Assembly: GCF_002095435.2 (NCBI RefSeq) | Contig: NZ_MJEJ02000045.1 | Span: forward strand, 1 to 64,000 | Direction of reading: 5' to 3' | Length of the DNA stretch: 64,000 nucleotides | From: Williamsia sp. 1138 | GTDB lineage: Bacteria; Actinomycetota; Actinomycetes; Mycobacteriales; Mycobacteriaceae | Shown here: positions 1-7,823 of the stretch, in pieces | Position numbering within the stretch: position 1 is the first letter of the stretch | Layout of the letters: each line of letters opens with the position of its first letter | Notes under the pieces: model-generated | What the model saw: only the letters and a program-made list of their open reading frames with translations | Database searches by the model: none | Told to the model about the DNA's origin: nothing | Translations under genes and position numbers: made by a program

Positions 1-26
1 CCGGCCGAACAGGCCGAATAATCAAA

Positions 27-98
27 AAACCCACACCTGTCTCAGACAGGTTGACAACTTCCGCCAGACCCGTGGGTTTGACCGGAACGGGTGGGTTT
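27..98. repeat. Inverted/direct repeat cluster at left edge
   Basis: The word AAACCCAC (27-34) is followed by two copies of its reverse complement GTGGGTTT (72-79 and 91-98). A separate small hairpin ACCTGTC/GACAGGT (35-41, 45-51, loop TCA) sits between them. The region lies upstream of the CitMHS gene and probably downstream of a gene outside the window. It may be a terminator or belong to the family of intergenic palindromes seen elsewhere in the window. Nothing else is recognisable in positions 1-231. Confidence 0.45.
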
Positions 99-231
99 GC
101 GCTGAGCGAGCGAAACGCGCAAAAGGCTACTAATGCGCTCAAGCGTGACTGTGATCTGGGGCACCTCCAGACTCTTTTTTGTAGCGCGGATCACTCCGGT
201 CCCGCAGTCCGCAAACGAGAGCGACGTCGTC

Positions 232-1656
232 ATGTTGGTAGCACTGGGCCTTGCGATGGTGGCCACATTCATGTTCCTGATCATCACCAAACGCGCCACC
301 CCGGTGGTGGCCCTGATCCTGGTGCCCGTCGCGTTCGGCCTGTTCGCCGGCGCGGGCATGGGGATCAGCGACATGATCACCGACGGCATCAAGGATCTCG
401 CGCCGACGGCCGCGATGCTGTTCTTCGCCATCATCTACTTCGGCATCATGATCGATGTCGGGCTCTTCGACCCCATCGTGCGCGGCGTCGTCAAAGCCGT
501 CCGCGCCGATCCCGCGCGACTTGTCGTGGGAACGGCACTGCTGGCGATGATCGTCTCGCTCGACGGTGACGGCTCGACGACGTTCATCATCGTCACGTCC
601 GCGTTGTTGCCGCTGTACCTCAAGCTGGGGGTGAGCCCGGTGGTCCTGACCGTCACGGCAGGCCTCGCCAACGGCACCCTGAACATCTTGCCCTGGGGCG
701 GCCCGACCGCTCGAGCCGCTGCCGCACTGGGCATCTCGCCGTCCGACGTCTTCATCCCGATGATCCCGTCCCTGGTTGCCGGCCTCGTCATCGTGTTGCT
801 GTTCTCGTACCACCTGGGCGTCATGGAGCGTCGCCGGATCGGCAAGATCGTCATCCGGGAATCGGTCCTGTCCCGGGAGAACGACGCCGTGCTGGTGGGT
901 ACCGGTGGTGGCACGGGCGGTACCGGTGGCTCGGGTCGCAGCGGTGGCACGACGGGTGGCGACGACGCAGCAGGGAAGAGCGACGATTCGACCGGCGGCG
1001 GATTCGTCGGCAACGCTCTCGACCCGAACCGCGCCACATTGCGCCCGAAGTTGTTCTGGATCAACGCCGCACTGACGATCGTGCTGCTCGCCGTCCTGGG
1101 CATGGACGTCATCGCGATCCCGGTGCTGTTCATGGTCGCGGCAGGTATCGCGCTGGTCATCAACTTCCCGCACGTCAAAGACCAGCAGTCGGCCATCACG
1201 CGGCATTCGTCCAGCATCGTCTCGGTGGTGGCGATGGTGCTGGCCGCCGCCGTGCTCACCGGGGTGTTCGCGGGAAGTGGCATGGTCGAGGCCATCGCCG
1301 AATGGCTGACGTCGATCTTGCCGGACGCCATGGGACCGCACCTGGCCGTGGTCGCCGGAGTGCTCTCCATCCCGTTCACGTTCCTGATGAGCAACGACGC
1401 CTTCTACTTCGGCATCCTGCCGGTGCTGTCCGAGACCGCCACCACCTACGGCATCGCTCCGGTGGAGATGGCACGCGCCTCGATCACCGGGCAGACCGTG
1501 CACATGCAGAGCCCGCTCGTGCCCGCGATCCTGCTGCTGGTCTCGCTGGCCGGTGTATCGCTGGCCGACCACCACAAGAAGGTGCTGTGGCGGGCCGTGG
1601 TGGTGTCCCTCGCCATGCTGGTGGTCGGAGTCCTCGTCGGCTCCATCCCGTTCTGA
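232..1656 (+). CDS. CitMHS-family citrate:H+/Mg2+ symporter
   Basis: Predicted polytopic membrane carrier of 474 residues that imports citrate, usually as a metal complex, by proton symport. Hydrophobic segments run through both halves. The N-terminus (MLVALGLAMVATFMFL) and the motif NDAFYFGILPV near residue 390 are typical of CitMHS proteins. The ATG at 232 is preferred because translation then begins directly with the first membrane helix. The upstream extension to 133 is poorly hydrophobic. Between the two halves is a glycine/threonine/serine-rich linker of about 35 residues (roughly 899-1010), probably a flexible cytoplasmic loop. A CitA/CitB-like two-component system follows directly and probably controls the gene. 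The substrate is inferred from family and neighbours. Confidence 0.87.
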   Translation: MLVALGLAMVATFMFLIITKRATPVVALILVPVAFGLFAGAGMGISDMITDGIKDLAPTAAMLFFAIIYFGIMIDVGLFDPIVRGVVKAVRADPARLVVGTALLAMIVSLDGDGSTTFIIVTSALLPLYLKLGVSPVVLTVTAGLANGTLNILPWGGPTARAAAALGISPSDVFIPMIPSLVAGLVIVLLFSYHLGVMERRRIGKIVIRESVLSRENDAVLVGTGGGTGGTGGSGRSGGTTGGDDAAGKSDDSTGGGFVGNALDPNRATLRPKLFWINAALTIVLLAVLGMDVIAIPVLFMVAAGIALVINFPHVKDQQSAITRHSSSIVSVVAMVLAAAVLTGVFAGSGMVEAIAEWLTSILPDAMGPHLAVVAGVLSIPFTFLMSNDAFYFGILPVLSETATTYGIAPVEMARASITGQTVHMQSPLVPAILLLVSLAGVSLADHHKKVLWRAVVVSLAMLVVGVLVGSIPF

Positions 1657-1672
1657 CACGCAGCACATGAAC

Positions 1673-1702
1673 GTAGGCACCCGCTTGGTGGCGGGTGCCT
1701 AC
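1673..1702 (+). terminator. Perfect 12-bp hairpin between transporter and sensor kinase
   Basis: The arms GTAGGCACCCGC (1673-1684) and GCGGGTGCCTAC (1691-1702) match perfectly around a 6-nt loop. The hairpin begins 17 nt after the transporter stop and ends just before the probable kinase start. There is no T-run after it. It could terminate part of the transporter transcripts or modulate kinase translation. Confidence 0.6.
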
Positions 1703-1711
1703 GCTGTTGTG

Positions 1712-3400
1712 ATGCGGCTGCGTAACCAGGTCTTGCTCCTGCAGGTGGTGGTGATCGTGGTCAGCCTCGCGGCAGGCGTCGGGGTGGTGATCTCCACCAG
1801 CGACGACCGGCTCCGTGATGAGTACGGACAACGTGCTCTCGCCATCGCACGAACGGTTGCCACGGACAACGATGTTCGCGAGGCCGTGGCGAGCTCGGGC
1901 GGTACCTCCCTCGACCCCGCCGAACTGGGAGCCCGTCCGCTGCAAGCACAGGCGCTCGCGGTGGCGATGCGCACCGACGCGCTGTTCGTGGTGATCGCCA
2001 ACGATCAGGGCATCCGGTTGGCTCATCCCGACCCCGCGGAGCTGGCCCTGCCCCTGAGTACCGATCCCACCCGTGCGCTGGCCGGACGGGAGGACCTCGC
2101 GACGGACCGCGGCACCCTCGGACAGTCGGTACGGGCCAAGGTGCCGATCTACGCGCCCGGCGGGACCGAGGTGGTGGGGCTGGTGAGTGTCGGGATATCC
2201 ACTGAAGAGATCGCCGACGATCTGCGCGGAGACATTCGCACGCTGGTGCTGATCGCGTTGTCCGCGTTGCTGATCGGAGTGGTGGGATCGGCTTTGCTTG
2301 CCCGCCGCTGGCGCCGGCTGACACTGGGTCTGGAACCCGACCAGCTGGCCGAACTCGTTCGCGAGCAGGAGGCGGTACTGCATTCGATGGGTGAAGGGGT
2401 GGTCGCGATCGACCCGAGCGGTGTGGTGCGCGTGATCAACGACAAAGCGAGGCTCTTGCTGGGCGTCACCGCTCAGACAGGTAGCCCGATCGATGCCGTC
2501 GGGCTCACGCCGCGGGTACTCGAGGTGGCCCGCACTCCGGTGGACATCCCGCGCTCGGCCACGGTCGCGGATCGGGTGGTGCTGGTGAGCTCACATCGCG
2601 TGGTGCGCGACGGAAAGGATCTCGGCATGGTGCTCTCGGTGGTCGACCGCACGGACGTGGAAGACCTGACCCGTCAGGTCGATTCGATCCGGTCGATGAC
2701 CGACGCACTGCGGGCACAACGACACGAATCCGCGAACCGGATGCATGTCGTCGCAGGACTCCTCCGGCAGGGCAACGCCGCCGCCGGCCTCGACTATCTG
2801 GACGAAGTGATGGGCACCGGTCCGTACGGCACCGAGCTGCCAGGTCTGGAGAACCTCACCGAACCCCACCTTCGAGCCTTTCTCGAGGCCAAAGCCGCTG
2901 CGGCCAGGGAGCGCGGGGTCGCGCTCACCCTCGGCGACCAGACCTTCCTCGACGGCACCCTGCGCGACCCCGTCGTCGTGACCACCGTCGTCGGCAACCT
3001 TATCGACAACGCAATAGAGGCGGCCTCCGGCCGGGCAATAGAGGCGGCCTCCGGCCGGGCAATCGAGGCGGCCTCGGGCAAAAACCAAGCCCTCGTGGAA
3101 GTCGAACTGATCGCCGACGATTCCACCTTGCTGGTCACCGTCGCCGATTCCGGGCCGGGCATCGGCTTCGAAGATCCCGACTCGGTCTTCGTCGAGGGGG
3201 TGACCACCCACGACGACCCGGCTGTTCCGGGTGGGCGGGGGATGGGCTTGGCGTTGGCCAGGCAACTGGCCCGCCGCGCCCGTGGCGATCTCGTCGTCGG
3301 CGACCCGGGCGGCGAGGCCGCAGCCGCCGACAATCCTTTCGGTGGCGCCGTCTTCGTGGCCCGACTGCCCGGCATCGTCGGGACAGGACATCCGGCATGA
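1712..3400 (+). CDS. CitA/DcuS-type sensor histidine kinase
   Basis: Membrane sensor kinase of about 562 residues. It has an N-terminal transmembrane helix (RLRNQVLLLQVVVIVVSLA), an extracytoplasmic sensory domain of about 140 residues in the style of CitA/DcuS, a second helix (LIALSALLIGVVGSALLA), a PAS domain, a dimerisation segment with RHESANRMHVVAGLL, and a HATPase domain (N box NLIDNAIEA, G boxes DSGPGIG and GGRGMGLAL). The start is ATG 1712, or GTG 1709 directly before it; an in-frame ATG at 1667 would put the 12-bp hairpin inside the coding region. It overlaps the response regulator by 4 bp. Its likely signal is extracellular citrate or another carboxylate. A 24-bp unit is repeated three times in frame in the N box. 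Confidence 0.9.
   Translation: MRLRNQVLLLQVVVIVVSLAAGVGVVISTSDDRLRDEYGQRALAIARTVATDNDVREAVASSGGTSLDPAELGARPLQAQALAVAMRTDALFVVIANDQGIRLAHPDPAELALPLSTDPTRALAGREDLATDRGTLGQSVRAKVPIYAPGGTEVVGLVSVGISTEEIADDLRGDIRTLVLIALSALLIGVVGSALLARRWRRLTLGLEPDQLAELVREQEAVLHSMGEGVVAIDPSGVVRVINDKARLLLGVTAQTGSPIDAVGLTPRVLEVARTPVDIPRSATVADRVVLVSSHRVVRDGKDLGMVLSVVDRTDVEDLTRQVDSIRSMTDALRAQRHESANRMHVVAGLLRQGNAAAGLDYLDEVMGTGPYGTELPGLENLTEPHLRAFLEAKAAAARERGVALTLGDQTFLDGTLRDPVVVTTVVGNLIDNAIEAASGRAIEAASGRAIEAASGKNQALVEVELIADDSTLLVTVADSGPGIGFEDPDSVFVEGVTTHDDPAVPGGRGMGLALARQLARRARGDLVVGDPGGEAAAADNPFGGAVFVARLPGIVGTGHPA
3011..3082 (+). repeat. Three 24-bp in-frame tandem repeats inside the kinase N box
   Basis: Units at 3011-3034, 3035-3058 and 3059-3082 each encode AIEAASGR (the last is AIEAASGK). 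The first two are identical and the third has diverged at a few bases. The reading frame is kept, adding 16 residues immediately after the conserved NLIDNA of the ATPase domain. Confidence 0.95.
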
Positions 3401-4074
3401 GCGCCGACGACTTCGGCGTCCTGATCGTCGACGACGACTTCCGGGTCGCCGGACTGCACGCATCGATCGTGAACGCGGTGTCGGGATTCACGGTCCTCGC
3501 GCAGGCAGGCACCCGCGAGGCGGCGGTCGCCGCCTTGACCGAGCATCCGGAGATCACCCTCGCCCTGATCGACGTCCACCTGCCCGACGGCCCCGGGCTC
3601 GACCTGTTGCCCCGCCTGAACTGCGACGCCTTCGTGATCAGCGCAGAGACCGACAGCGCGGCTGTACGTAAGGCCTTGCGCGGGGGCGCACTGACCTACC
3701 TGATCAAGCCGTTCGAGAACACGGAGCTGGCGCGGAGGCTCTCGGCGTATTCCCAGTACCGTCGCATCCTCGCCACACCCACCACCGAGCAGAGTGCCGT
3801 CGACGCCGCGCTCGGCGCCCTGCGGACCGGGCGTGCGCTCAAAGAAGTCGCCGAGACCGGTTCTCAGACGGAGGAACTCATCCTGGCGGCGTTCGACGAT
3901 GCGGACCACGTCATGTTCGCCGATGAGGTCTCGGCCGCCGTCGGTATCTCGCCGCCGACCGCGCGCAGGCACCTGGCGAACCTGGTCTCGTCGGGAAAAC
4001 TGACCATGAAGTTGCGTTACGGCGCGACCGGGCGACCGAAACAGGAGTACCGGCTTCCTTCGAGGCCCGGGTAG
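3397..4074 (+). CDS. CitB/DpiA-type response regulator
   Basis: A 225-residue partner of the preceding kinase, translationally coupled through an ATGA overlap. The receiver domain shows the acidic pair in VLIVDDDFRVA, the phospho-acceptor Asp in LALIDVHLPDGPGLD and the conserved Lys in YLIKPFEN. The C-terminal part (from about residue 140, ADEVSAAVGISPPTARRHLANLV) is a winged-helix/HTH output domain of the CitB/DcuR type. It probably activates the citrate transporter upstream in response to its substrate. The target is inferred from gene adjacency; no operator was identified. Confidence 0.9.
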   Translation: MSADDFGVLIVDDDFRVAGLHASIVNAVSGFTVLAQAGTREAAVAALTEHPEITLALIDVHLPDGPGLDLLPRLNCDAFVISAETDSAAVRKALRGGALTYLIKPFENTELARRLSAYSQYRRILATPTTEQSAVDAALGALRTGRALKEVAETGSQTEELILAAFDDADHVMFADEVSAAVGISPPTARRHLANLVSSGKLTMKLRYGATGRPKQEYRLPSRPG

Positions 4075-4102
4075 ATTGCCCTGAGGTCAACCGGCTGTAC
4101 GG

Positions 4103-5662
4103 GTGGGGGAGTGGATGAGGTTTCCGGGTCAGGAGTCGGACTTCGGTTCGGTGTTGCTCGGTTCGGCCACGGACACCGTCCGGCGTCAGCGGATCCGGAT
4201 CCAGTTGCTGATCACGGTGTCGCTGCTCACCGCCAACGCGATCGGCGCGGGCATGGCAATCCTGCTGGTGGTGGTGGGCATCCCGGAGCCGAGCGTGCTC
4301 GAGGCGCAGTTCTGGTGGGTCAACTTCATCGTGGTGCCGGTGTACGTCGGGATCGCGTTCGGTTTCGGCTGGGCGGTCGGTACGACGCGGGTGCTCCGCC
4401 GGTTGCGCTGGGCGCTGCGCGACGAACGCCCCACCCCCAAACAGGCTCGTGCAGCGCTGCGGGCACCGTGGGTGCTGACCAGACTCCAGCTCGGACTGTG
4501 GCTGGTGGCCGACGTGCTGTTCACGCTCTGCTACGGCATCCAGGACCCCGGATTGATCCCGAAGATCATGCTGGTCATCGGTCTGTCGGGCGCGGTCGTC
4601 TGCGCCATCTCGTACCTGCTGACGGAGTTCTCCCTGCGACCCGTCGCCGCGCAGGCCCTGGAGACCGGCATCACCCGCCGCAGCAGGCTGCGGACCCGCG
4701 GCATGCTCAGCTGGGTGCTGGGGTCGGGGATCCCGATCGTCGGGATGATGCTGGTGGTGCTGTTCGCCGTCTTCCGCGACGACACCACCAAGACCGACGT
4801 GTTCATCGCGATCATGGTCCTGGGCGCGACGGCCCTGTTCACCGGTCTGCTGCTGAACTACTTGAGTATCGATGCCATCAAGGCCCCGGTCGGGTCGGTC
4901 CGACAGGCGATGACCCGGGTCGAGGGTGGCGACACCGACGTGAGGGTCGTCGTCTACGACGGCACCGAGATCGGGGATCTGCAACGCGGATTCAACCTGA
5001 TGGTCGAAGGTCTCGGTGAACGCGAACGGATGCGCGACCTCTTCGGCCGCCACGTCGGCCGTGAGGTCGCCGAGGCGGCCCTGGCCCAGAATCCCGAACT
5101 CGGCGGTGCCGAGCGCGTGGTCGCGGTGGTGTTCATCGACGTCATCGGTTCCACCACGCTGGCTGCCACCCGGCCCCCGAACGAGGTCGTCGAGTTGCTC
5201 AACAGATTCTTCGCGGTGGTGGTCACCGCTGTCGAGAGACACCAGGGGCTGGTCAACAAGTTCGAGGGTGACGCGGTGCTCGCGGTGTTCGGGGCGCCCC
5301 TCGAACTGGGCGACGCCGCGACCGAGGCGCTCGCCGCGGCCCGGGAGATCTCGGTGGATCTCGCCGCCGACGTCGCCGAACTGGCAGCGGGAATCGGCGT
5401 ATCGCACGGCCCCGTCGTCGCGGGCAATGTCGGTGCCATCCAGCGCTTCGAATACACCGTCATCGGCGATGCGGTGAACGAGGCGGCGCGCCTCAGCGAA
5501 CTGGCGAAGAAGGATCCGACCCGGCCGCTGTCGTCGGGGACCGCGGTGGCTGCGGCCACCGATGTCGAGGCGGCGCAGTGGGATTGGCAGGAGAAGACCG
5601 AATTGCGCGGACGCTCCGAAGTGACCGAGGTGTATGCGGCGAAGCGCCCGTCGACCGACTAG
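4103..5662 (+). CDS. Membrane HAMP-domain class III adenylate cyclase
   Basis: Protein of 519 residues that would make cyclic AMP from ATP. The first ~260 residues contain about six hydrophobic segments. A HAMP segment follows (about residues 250-300, with LSIDAIKAPVGSVRQAMTRVEGGD), then a class III cyclase domain with FIDVIGSTTLA (metal-binding Asp), NKFEGDAVLAVFGAP and RFEYTVIGDAVNEAARL. The layout matches the mycobacterial Rv1318c/Rv1319c/Rv1320c/Rv3645 group. The start is GTG 4103 or ATG 4115. The gene is convergent with the antiporter and the two stop codons overlap. Confidence 0.9.
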   Translation: MGEWMRFPGQESDFGSVLLGSATDTVRRQRIRIQLLITVSLLTANAIGAGMAILLVVVGIPEPSVLEAQFWWVNFIVVPVYVGIAFGFGWAVGTTRVLRRLRWALRDERPTPKQARAALRAPWVLTRLQLGLWLVADVLFTLCYGIQDPGLIPKIMLVIGLSGAVVCAISYLLTEFSLRPVAAQALETGITRRSRLRTRGMLSWVLGSGIPIVGMMLVVLFAVFRDDTTKTDVFIAIMVLGATALFTGLLLNYLSIDAIKAPVGSVRQAMTRVEGGDTDVRVVVYDGTEIGDLQRGFNLMVEGLGERERMRDLFGRHVGREVAEAALAQNPELGGAERVVAVVFIDVIGSTTLAATRPPNEVVELLNRFFAVVVTAVERHQGLVNKFEGDAVLAVFGAPLELGDAATEALAAAREISVDLAADVAELAAGIGVSHGPVVAGNVGAIQRFEYTVIGDAVNEAARLSELAKKDPTRPLSSGTAVAAATDVEAAQWDWQEKTELRGRSEVTEVYAAKRPSTD

Positions 5663-7254
5663 AGCTGCTTGCGGCTGTCGCCGAGGCCCTCGGCCAGGTC
5701 GAGTTGCCGCAGCGCACTACGCAGCACCTCGTCGTCGATGCGCCCACGGTCCCGCTCGTCGATGAACACCTCGCGCTGAATCTGGATGAGCTCGTTGCGG
5801 ATCCGGTTGTACGCCTCGCTCGGGCTCTCTCCGAGTTCGTCGGAATCGCGACCGAGTCCCTCCCAGGCCAGGTTCTTTCTCGTCCGGATCCAGTGCCGCA
5901 GGATCTCGACCTGCTCACCGCGAGCATCGTCGGCGGGAATCGTCGCGGCGATCTCGTCGAGTCGCTTGATCGCAGCGCGCCCTGCGCGGTCCTGCGCCCG
6001 GGCGAGTGAGACCAGGTCGGCCTGATGGTCGTCGCCCTGGACGCCCAGCCATCTGATGATCAACGGCAACGTGGTGCCTTGCAGCAGCAGTGAGCCGACC
6101 ACCACGACGAAGGTCAGGAACAGGATCGCGTCGCGGGCCGGGAACTCCGAGCCGTCGTCGATGGTCAGCGGAATGGCGAAGGCGGCAGCCAGACTCACCA
6201 CCCCGCGCATGCCGGCCCACGACACGACGAAGACGGCGCCGGCCGTCGGTGCCACCTCACGGTTGCGGATCCGCGGGAACAGCCGCGCGCCGTACGTTGC
6301 CGTGTAGACCCACACGATCCGGATGACCACCGTGGCCAGGAAAACCGCCGCCGCGGCCCAGCAGATCCCACTGATCGACCGGCCGTCGAGGCCCTCGATG
6401 ACCTGAGGCAGTTGCAGTCCGATGAGCAGGAACACGAACGCTTCGAGGATTGCGTCGATCGATTTCCAGACCGCGTTGTCCTGCAAACGGGTGGCGTAAC
6501 CTTCGCGCACCGATCGCTGACCGAGGTAGAGGCCCGCCACCACCACGGCGATGACCCCGGAGGCGTGAACTTCCTCGGCCACGAAGTAGACGACGAACGG
6601 CGCGAGGATCCCCAGCGCCGTCTCTATCGGTGGGTCGTCGAGAAAGTGTCGGGCGAAGGCCACGGCGATACCGGCCGCCATCCCGATGACCACGCCACCG
6701 ATCGCGGCTTCGGCGAAGGCCAGGATTCCGTCCCACACCGTGGTGGTGGCGCCGATCGCGGCAGCGAGCGCGAGTCGATAGGCGGTCAGCGCGGTCGCGT
6801 CGTTGAGCAGACTCTCGCCACCGAGCAGCGTCATCACGCGACGCGGCAGGCCGAGGCGGCGTCCGACGGCCTGCGCGGACACGGCGTCCGGCGGTGCGAC
6901 GATGGCCCCCAGCACGAACGCGGCCGCCCACGGTAGATCGGGAACCGCGTAGTAGGCGACCACACCGACGCCTGCGGCCGTGGCCAGCGGCAACCCGACG
7001 GCGAGCAGCCCCACGGCCCGGATGTTCTTCCGGAGTGCGACGTAGGAGCTGTCCTGCGCTGCGGAGTAGAGCAGCGGCGGGAGTATTGCGAACAACACGA
7101 GCTCCGGTTCGAGCGTGAACTCGGGCAAACCCGGAATCCAGCCGACCCCGAGCCCCACCACGACCAGGACGAGTGGCCCCGACAACCCGTACCGACGGCA
7201 CAGCGCGGAGACGATCACCGCGACCACCGCGACGATGAGGAGCCCTTCGTTCAC
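5659..7254 (-). CDS. CPA1-family Na+/H+ antiporter
   Basis: Protein of 531 residues exchanging protons for sodium or other monovalent cations. About twelve membrane segments occupy the first 400 residues. Motifs typical of bacterial NhaP/CPA1 proteins include FVLGAIVAPPDAVSAQAVGRRLGLP and GGESLLNDATALTAYRLAL, with the transport-site acidic residues. The hydrophilic C-terminus of about 120 residues is presumably cytoplasmic and regulatory. GTG 7254 was chosen because GGGAGGAA lies 6 nt upstream and the protein then begins at the first helix; the open frame to 7407 lacks both features. Confidence 0.9.
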   Translation of the reverse strand: MNEGLLIVAVVAVIVSALCRRYGLSGPLVLVVVGLGVGWIPGLPEFTLEPELVLFAILPPLLYSAAQDSSYVALRKNIRAVGLLAVGLPLATAAGVGVVAYYAVPDLPWAAAFVLGAIVAPPDAVSAQAVGRRLGLPRRVMTLLGGESLLNDATALTAYRLALAAAIGATTTVWDGILAFAEAAIGGVVIGMAAGIAVAFARHFLDDPPIETALGILAPFVVYFVAEEVHASGVIAVVVAGLYLGQRSVREGYATRLQDNAVWKSIDAILEAFVFLLIGLQLPQVIEGLDGRSISGICWAAAAVFLATVVIRIVWVYTATYGARLFPRIRNREVAPTAGAVFVVSWAGMRGVVSLAAAFAIPLTIDDGSEFPARDAILFLTFVVVVGSLLLQGTTLPLIIRWLGVQGDDHQADLVSLARAQDRAGRAAIKRLDEIAATIPADDARGEQVEILRHWIRTRKNLAWEGLGRDSDELGESPSEAYNRIRNELIQIQREVFIDERDRGRIDDEVLRSALRQLDLAEGLGDSRKQL

Positions 7255-7418
7255 CTGAGAATTCCTCCCTGAGCTGACTTCTGGCCGAACCAGGCAAAGA
7301 TACGGGAGAATTGCCGGAGACGAAGCCGGCGGAAAAAGAGCTCGAAGAGACCACTGCCACACGCCAGAGGCGGAGCTCGACCAGATTGGACTGTATGCGA
7401 CTGCCACGAAGATCGGTG

Positions 7419-7733
7419 ATGCACCGAAACATCAAGGCCTCCGATGTGAAGGCGGACGACGACCTGTGCGTCGAACTGCGCGATGCGGCAGCGGTACCCG
7501 TAGAAGACACCGCCCCCGACGATGTGGGGGTCTGCCAGGACTGTGCCGCCGAGGGTGTCGATCACTGGGCGCACCTGCGGCGTTGCCTCGCCTGTGGGCA
7601 CGTCGCCTGCTGCGATTCGAGTCCGCGCAAGCACGCGACGACGCACTTCAAGGCCACCGGTCACCCTGTGATGCAGTCGGCCGAACCGGGTGAGACCTGG
7701 CGCTGGTGCTACGTCCACGCGCGGATGGACTGA
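7419..7733 (+). CDS. UBP-type zinc-finger protein
   Basis: Small protein of about 104 residues with a ZnF-UBP domain: CQDCAAEGVDHWAHLRRCLACGHVACCDSSPRKHATTHFKATGHPV supplies the cysteine and histidine ligands, shown here in short pieces CQDC, CLACGHVACCDSS and HATTHF. In bacteria this domain occurs alone or beside antiporters and is of unknown function. Here it is divergent from the Na+/H+ antiporter. ATG 7419, GTG 7416 and ATG 7395 are all possible starts; none has a strong ribosome-binding site. Confidence 0.75.
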   Translation: MHRNIKASDVKADDDLCVELRDAAAVPVEDTAPDDVGVCQDCAAEGVDHWAHLRRCLACGHVACCDSSPRKHATTHFKATGHPVMQSAEPGETWRWCYVHARMD

Positions 7734-7823
7734 TCGGCCCGTCGTCCCTCGGCGAACCCGATGTGAGAACCGCGGAGGTCCACCCGTACGAAAGCCGCTT
7801 CGTTTGCAGCTAGCCTTACAAAG

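Noticed and set aside
899-1010. PE-PGRS-like protein
   Set aside because: The Gly-rich stretch is confined to one loop of a transporter and lacks the PE domain.
139-1680. Long minus-strand open frames opposite real genes (for example 139-1680, 3911-5407, 35746-37443)
   Set aside because: They are the expected shadow frames of GC-rich coding DNA: rich in His, Asp, Arg and Gln, with no domain and fully overlapped by clear genes.
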